The notes beneath the pieces were generated by a model. It made no database searches. It was given only the letters and a program-made list of their open reading frames with translations, and was not told where the DNA came from. A DNA stretch of 26,983 nt from JBBECE01 sp964574935 (GTDB lineage: Bacteria > Pseudomonadota > Alphaproteobacteria > Rhizobiales > Devosiaceae): positions 1 through 26,983 of the forward strand of contig CAZNOZ010000030.1 of the NCBI GenBank assembly GCA_964574935.1, written 5' to 3'. Made by a program: the position numbers and the translations under genes. The first letter of the stretch is position 1. Every line of letters starts with the position of its first letter. This document shows, one piece after another, positions 24,083 to 26,983 of this stretch.

Positions 24083-24816
24083 ATGTCCAGGCTAGGCGAC
24101 ACGCGCCACGACATCGAAGTCCTCGACGACGACACGCGGCCCCTCGCCCCGCGCTTCGAGGGGCTGACGGCCGCCCAGCAGTTGCCGGGCCGGCACCTCA
24201 GGATGATCCACGCCCATTTCCGCGACACCATGGGGCGGCTGAGCGCCCTGATCGAGCAGGCCGCCGCCGGAACCGTCTCCCCCGAGGAACTGGCGCAACG
24301 CGCCGGCGCCGTGCCGATCGTCGACAACTACCGCCGCTTCGGGACCCTGTGCGGCGAGCACTGCCGCGTCATCGAGGTCCACCACGCCATCGAGGACGAG
24401 TGGATCTTCCCCGAGCTGCGCGACCGCAGCGCTGCCATGCGCGCCGTCACCGACCGGCTGCTCGCCGAGCACCGGGTGGTCCATGCCCTGCTCGAGCGGC
24501 TCCTCGAAGCCCTCGACGCCCTCGCCCGCGAGCCGGACGAAGCCAACTTCGCCGCCGCCCGCGACCTCTACGGCGCCTTCGAAAAGACCCTCGCCTCCCA
24601 CTTCGGCTACGANNNNNNNNNNNNNNNNNNNNNNNNNNNNNNNNNNNNNNNNNNNNNNNNNNNNNNNNNNNNNNNNNNNNNNNNNNNNNNNNNNNNNNNN
24701 NNNNNNNNNNNNCCCGCGACCTCTACGGCGCCTTCGAAAAGACCCTCGCCTCCCACTTCGGCTACGAGGAAGACGCAATCGGCGACGCCCTGGGAGTGTA
24801 TGGGGTGGGGGTGTGA
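24083..24816 (+). CDS. Hemerythrin-like HHE domain protein, interrupted by an assembly gap
   Basis: The frame from ATG 24083 runs into 100 N at 24613, and the sequence after the gap repeats the last 55 bases before it exactly (24558-24612 equals 24713-24767). Joining 24612 to 24768 restores one frame of 192 residues ending at the stop at 24816. As printed, the gap breaks the frame. The restored protein has the four-helix hemerythrin pattern: HLRMIHAHF (38-46), EHCRVIEVHHAIEDEWIFPEL (92-112), AEHRVVHALL (129-138) and SHFGYEEDAI (172-181). Its His, Glu and Asp residues suit a di-iron site. Such proteins bind O2 or NO or sense redox state; the exact role is unknown. It converges with the GGDEF gene after 6 bases. 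Confidence 0.85.
24613..24712. other. Assembly gap (100 N) between overlapping contig ends
   Basis: Exactly 100 unknown bases, the usual placeholder for a gap of unknown size. The flanks share a 55-base exact overlap, the size expected when two contigs from a k=55 assembly graph abut. Removing the gap and one copy of the overlap restores a full hemerythrin-like frame, so probably no sequence is missing. Confidence 0.9.
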
Positions 24817-24822
24817 GGGCGG

Positions 24823-26085
24823 TCAGCCGGCCTGGCGCTCGATAGCCGTGCCGGGGCGCTTGTCGGTGCCCGTGCCGACCCGGTTGCGGCCCTGGCGCTT
24901 GGCCTCGTAGAGCGCATTGTCGGCGGTGGCGAGCAGTCCTCTGGCCCGCTGGGGTGTCGTGGCCGGACCGCTCGCCACGCCGAAGCTCGCTGTCACCGTG
25001 GCGCCCGGGGCCAGCCCCTCATGCGGGATGCCGGCGCGCTGCACCGCGATCCGCACGCGCTCGGCGATCGCGTAGGCCTCGAGCGCCCCGACGCCGGGCA
25101 TCGCGACCACGAACTCCTCGCCGCCGAACCGGTACACGCGGTCGCCGTGGCTGCGCGCCTCGGCCACCAGCATGCCGCCCACCCGGCGCAGGCAATCGTC
25201 GCCTGACAGGTGGCCGTGATGGTCGTTGAAGGACTTGAAGTGGTCGATGTCGACCATCATCAGCGACAGCAGCCCGTCATATTCCCCGGACTTGGCGAAC
25301 GAACCCAGGAACACCTCCAGGGCGCGCCGGTTGCCCAGCCCGGTCAGCGCGTCGAGATAGCTGAGCGCCTCGAACCGGTCGGTGCGCAGGCGTTCGCGCA
25401 GGCCGGTGAGATAGCGCAGTCGCTCCTGGCGTTCCAGGTCGTAGCCCGCCATCAGCGCCAGCAAGATCGTGCTCAGCATCAGGGCCACCGCGGTGACCTT
25501 CGATTCCCAGGCGAACGCCCCCGACACCTGCAGCGACACGAGCTGTACGCCCAGGCACCCGGCGCTCGCCAGCACCGCGTAGCCGAAACGCAGCCGCTGC
25601 GTCATCACTGCGAACATCACCACCACGATGAGACCGTAGTTGTAGTCGCCCCGATGCGGCCCCTCGCTGGCCGCGATCATCACCGCGATCGCCACCGCCG
25701 CCACGACAGTGAGCAGCGCCACCAGGCTTTCGCGCACCCGCTTGGGCGGGTACCGCCGCAAAGCCACGACGATCGCCACCCCGACGCCGGTTACAACCAC
25801 CGTGCGCAGCATCACGGCGAGCGCGATCACGTCGGGGACGACCACATAATCGAGGGCGATCAGGATGTTGAACAGCGCCAGCGCCACGAGAGTCTGGGCG
25901 GCCAGCACCCGGCTGCGGGCGGCGCCCGTGTCGCGCTCGAACTGCGCTTCGAGGGTCGGCGGAAAGTTCAGCCAGCGCGACGGCGCGTCGAGAACGCGTT
26001 CCACCTCGAAGCGCGTGACGTCGCCGGCCACCGCGTCCTCGCGGTCGTCCGCCCGGCCCCTTGCGTCGCCAGATTCCATGTCCAT
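24823..26085 (-). CDS. Membrane-bound GGDEF diguanylate cyclase
   Basis: A 420-residue protein. After a polar N-terminus of ~58 residues come about six membrane helices (60-215), probably a MASE-type sensor module. The GGDEF domain (about 240-405) follows, with DALTGLGNRRALE (245-257), DIDHFKSFND (279-288), the active-site GGEEF (321-325) and the final ADNALYEAKRQGRNRV. The catalytic signature is intact, so synthesis of cyclic di-GMP from two GTP is likely. The inhibitory I-site RxxD, normally five residues before GGEEF, reads SHGD here (312-315), so product feedback may be absent. No EAL domain is present. The start is uncertain: ATG 26085 is used, but a TTG at 26103 or an ATG at 26079 is possible, and none has a clear ribosome site. 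Confidence 0.92.
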   Translation of the reverse strand: MDMESGDARGRADDREDAVAGDVTRFEVERVLDAPSRWLNFPPTLEAQFERDTGAARSRVLAAQTLVALALFNILIALDYVVVPDVIALAVMLRTVVVTGVGVAIVVALRRYPPKRVRESLVALLTVVAAVAIAVMIAASEGPHRGDYNYGLIVVVMFAVMTQRLRFGYAVLASAGCLGVQLVSLQVSGAFAWESKVTAVALMLSTILLALMAGYDLERQERLRYLTGLRERLRTDRFEALSYLDALTGLGNRRALEVFLGSFAKSGEYDGLLSLMMVDIDHFKSFNDHHGHLSGDDCLRRVGGMLVAEARSHGDRVYRFGGEEFVVAMPGVGALEAYAIAERVRIAVQRAGIPHEGLAPGATVTASFGVASGPATTPQRARGLLATADNALYEAKRQGRNRVGTGTDKRPGTAIERQAG

Positions 26086-26377
26086 CGCGGCCCGCTGCAG
26101 CAAGTTGTCGTACGGGATTGTCCCAGCCGCGATCCTGCGGCCGCCCGGTTGACCAGGCCGTTAACCGCCCGTGGAATGGCAGCCGAGGGTTTATGAAGGA
26201 TTGCGGGGCGTTCACGCGATCGCGAGCGGCAGGCAGCCGCCCGCATGGGCGGGAGCGCGGCAGGCGCGAGTGTGGATGCGCTGGGGGTTTGCGAGGCGGG
26301 GGTGTGAGGGGGGCTACGCCGCTCGCCATCCAATCCGAGTTCACGAGCGCATCCTCACTGGCGCTCTCCCTACCCTC

Positions 26378-26400
26378 ATTGCCGGGCTTGTCCCGGCAAT
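26378..26400. repeat. Palindromic intergenic element ATTGCCGGG-CTTGT-CCCGGCAAT
   Basis: A perfect 9-bp inverted repeat with a five-base loop and no T-tract. Elements of this form are scattered in many copies between genes of rhizobia and related alphaproteobacteria (recalled knowledge). A related stem GCCCCGGGT-TTG-ACCCGGGGC is at 20423-20443. Confidence 0.6.
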
Positions 26401-26452
26401 CCAGAAGTCAGCCTTGATCCTCGCGCCCGCGAGCTACTTTCGCCACTCGTCA

Positions 26453-26473
26453 CCCTCGGGCTTTACCCGAGGG
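26453..26473. repeat. Palindromic intergenic element CCCTCGGG-CTTTA-CCCGAGGG
   Basis: A perfect 8-bp inverted repeat with a five-base loop, 52 bases after the previous palindrome and of the same design. Its context CGTCACCCTCGGG...CCCGAGGGCCCATG resembles a repeat family common in Rhizobiales-type genomes (recalled, not searched). It lies 28 bases beyond the 3' end of the DUF2188 gene. Confidence 0.6.
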
Positions 26474-26501
26474 CCCATGCGGGGTTGCCGCTTGCGGCGC
26501 G

Positions 26502-26744
26502 CTAGTGCTTCTTGTCGCGGGGCGGAAATGGATCATGACCAGGCGGCACAGTGTCTGAGTCTCTCCACCGACCGTCACGTCCCTGAATACGAACCTCGCC
26601 GCCGCCAAGGTTGCTGACAATTCCTTTCGCAGAGGCCTCAGCTTCCGCCTGAGTGCTGTAGATGCCACTCGCGCGGTCGGCGCCCGGGCCTTTGACCGCC
26701 CATTCCTTTCCATGTCTGACGACGTATCGATCATTCCTAGCCAT
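26502..26744 (-). CDS. DUF2188 domain protein
   Basis: An 80-residue basic protein that matches the DUF2188 pattern along its length: RYVVRHGKEWAVKGPGADRA (6-25), then STQAEAEASAKGIVSNLGGG, then VRIQGRDGRWRDSDT and DPFPPRDKK. This family consists of small stand-alone proteins, often found on plasmids and genomic islands, with no established activity. ATG 26744 was chosen because GGAG lies six bases upstream; a TTG at 26756 would extend it. It is transcribed divergently from the methyltransferase gene at the right edge, 112 bases apart. Its presence supports the idea that accessory DNA begins here. Confidence 0.88.
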   Translation of the reverse strand: MARNDRYVVRHGKEWAVKGPGADRASGIYSTQAEAEASAKGIVSNLGGGEVRIQGRDGRWRDSDTVPPGHDPFPPRDKKH

Positions 26745-26856
26745 GTGAGTCTCCAAAGCTGTGCACCGACGAATCGGCCCTTGCTTTGCAGCCTAGCACA
26801 TGTTCTTGTTCCGTTCACGGGCAGTCAGGCACGGAGATTGGGGCCGAGTGTAGGCA

Positions 26857-26983
26857 ATGGCAAAGACCTCAATGCAGGAATCACTCGCAATGGCGCAAAC
26901 GGAAGATGGGCCGATGAATCGAAGCCTGCACGCCGCGAAGGCGGCCAAGCAGGACGAGTTCTACACCCAGTACGTCGACATCC
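26857..26983 (+). CDS. EcoRI-type adenine-specific DNA methyltransferase, N-terminal 42 codons (3' end outside window)
   Basis: The frame opens at ATG 26857, directly after an in-frame TAG (26851-26853), and runs off the window. After a polar lead the residues NRSLHAAKAAKQDEFYTQYVDI match the start of the EcoRI-type adenine methyltransferase family (MT_EcoRI), whose members begin with a similar L..AK.AK.DEFYTQ..DI block. These enzymes methylate adenine in DNA, as part of a restriction-modification pair or alone. Later ATGs (26872, 26890, 26914) are also possible starts. The local base composition is lower in GC than the rest of the window, which fits transfer. The call rests on one short conserved block, so it is moderately sure. 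Confidence 0.65.
   Translation, partial: MAKTSMQESLAMAQTEDGPMNRSLHAAKAAKQDEFYTQYVDI

Larger units (their letters stand above)
26086..26501. other. Intergenic region with two palindromic repeats, no gene seen
   Basis: About 416 bases between the GGDEF gene and the DUF2188 gene with no supported frame. It contains two clean palindromes with five-base loops (listed separately). It may mark the border between core chromosome to the left and accessory DNA to the right. Confidence 0.45.

Noticed and set aside
24558..24767. A genuine tandem duplication around the N gap
   Set aside because: The exact 55-base identity, the round 100 N and the frame restored by merging all favour an assembly artefact.
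22330..24816. Long plus-strand frame (828 codons) across the FAD oxidoreductase
   Set aside because: Low-complexity Arg/Ala-rich product, antisense to a clear flavoprotein and running through the N gap.
26171..26617. Plus-strand frame between the GGDEF and DUF2188 genes
   Set aside because: It runs across two intergenic palindromes and into the antisense of the DUF2188 gene; no recognisable sequence.

Overview
This window looks like the chromosome of a GC-rich alphaproteobacterium, taken from a draft assembly. The evidence is the very high GC content, the gene order carB ... greA-trxB-LysR, an orphan ClpS of the second alphaproteobacterial type, an MsrP reductase with a twin-arginine signal, DUF2147 and DUF4864 proteins, and intergenic palindromes of the CCGGG-cttgt-CCCGG kind. 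I cannot name the genus. An assembly gap of exactly 100 N (24613-24712) is flanked by an exact 55-base duplication, so one gene (hemerythrin-like) is broken only by the assembly.

Left part (1-9.7 kb), mostly housekeeping: the 3' half of carB, then a VOC-fold gene overlapping its stop codon and a SAM methyltransferase. A decayed second copy of the last 19 codons of carB follows that methyltransferase. Next are a cold-shock protein gene behind a near-consensus promoter and long leader, a PQQ-type sugar dehydrogenase homologue on the opposite strand, greA with a terminator-like hairpin in its leader, trxB, a LysR regulator, msrP and an aspartate-type aminotransferase.

Middle part (9.8-15.3 kb), small exported proteins and metabolic enzymes: a DUF4864 protein, a small membrane protein, a Spy/CpxP-like LTxxQ protein, a class V aminotransferase of the cysteine-desulfurase-like type without the usual catalytic cysteine, two tandem DUF2147 paralogues, a possible structured RNA, an acyl-CoA thioesterase and a thioredoxin-fold protein.

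The most distinctive part (15.3-21.7 kb) is a set of secreted proteins. One is a von Willebrand A protein with six tandem ~94-residue Ig-like repeats. Three others share a plan of signal peptide, SH3-like domain, flexible linker (Pro/Ala-rich, Gly16 or Gly28) and a beta/gamma-crystallin-like C-terminal domain. Two of the three carry the same GTTCAG-N5-GTTCAG element exactly 71 bases before the start codon, which suggests a shared response-regulator input. A clpS gene sits between the two glycine-tract paralogues. I propose this set as a candidate co-regulated envelope or extracellular module; its function is unknown.

Right part (21.8-27 kb): a four-helix membrane protein, a CrtI-like FAD oxidoreductase, the hemerythrin-like gene, a membrane-bound GGDEF protein that seems to lack the inhibitory I-site, then an intergenic region with palindromes, a DUF2188 protein and the first 42 codons of an EcoRI-type adenine methyltransferase. 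That last piece may be the edge of an accessory island.
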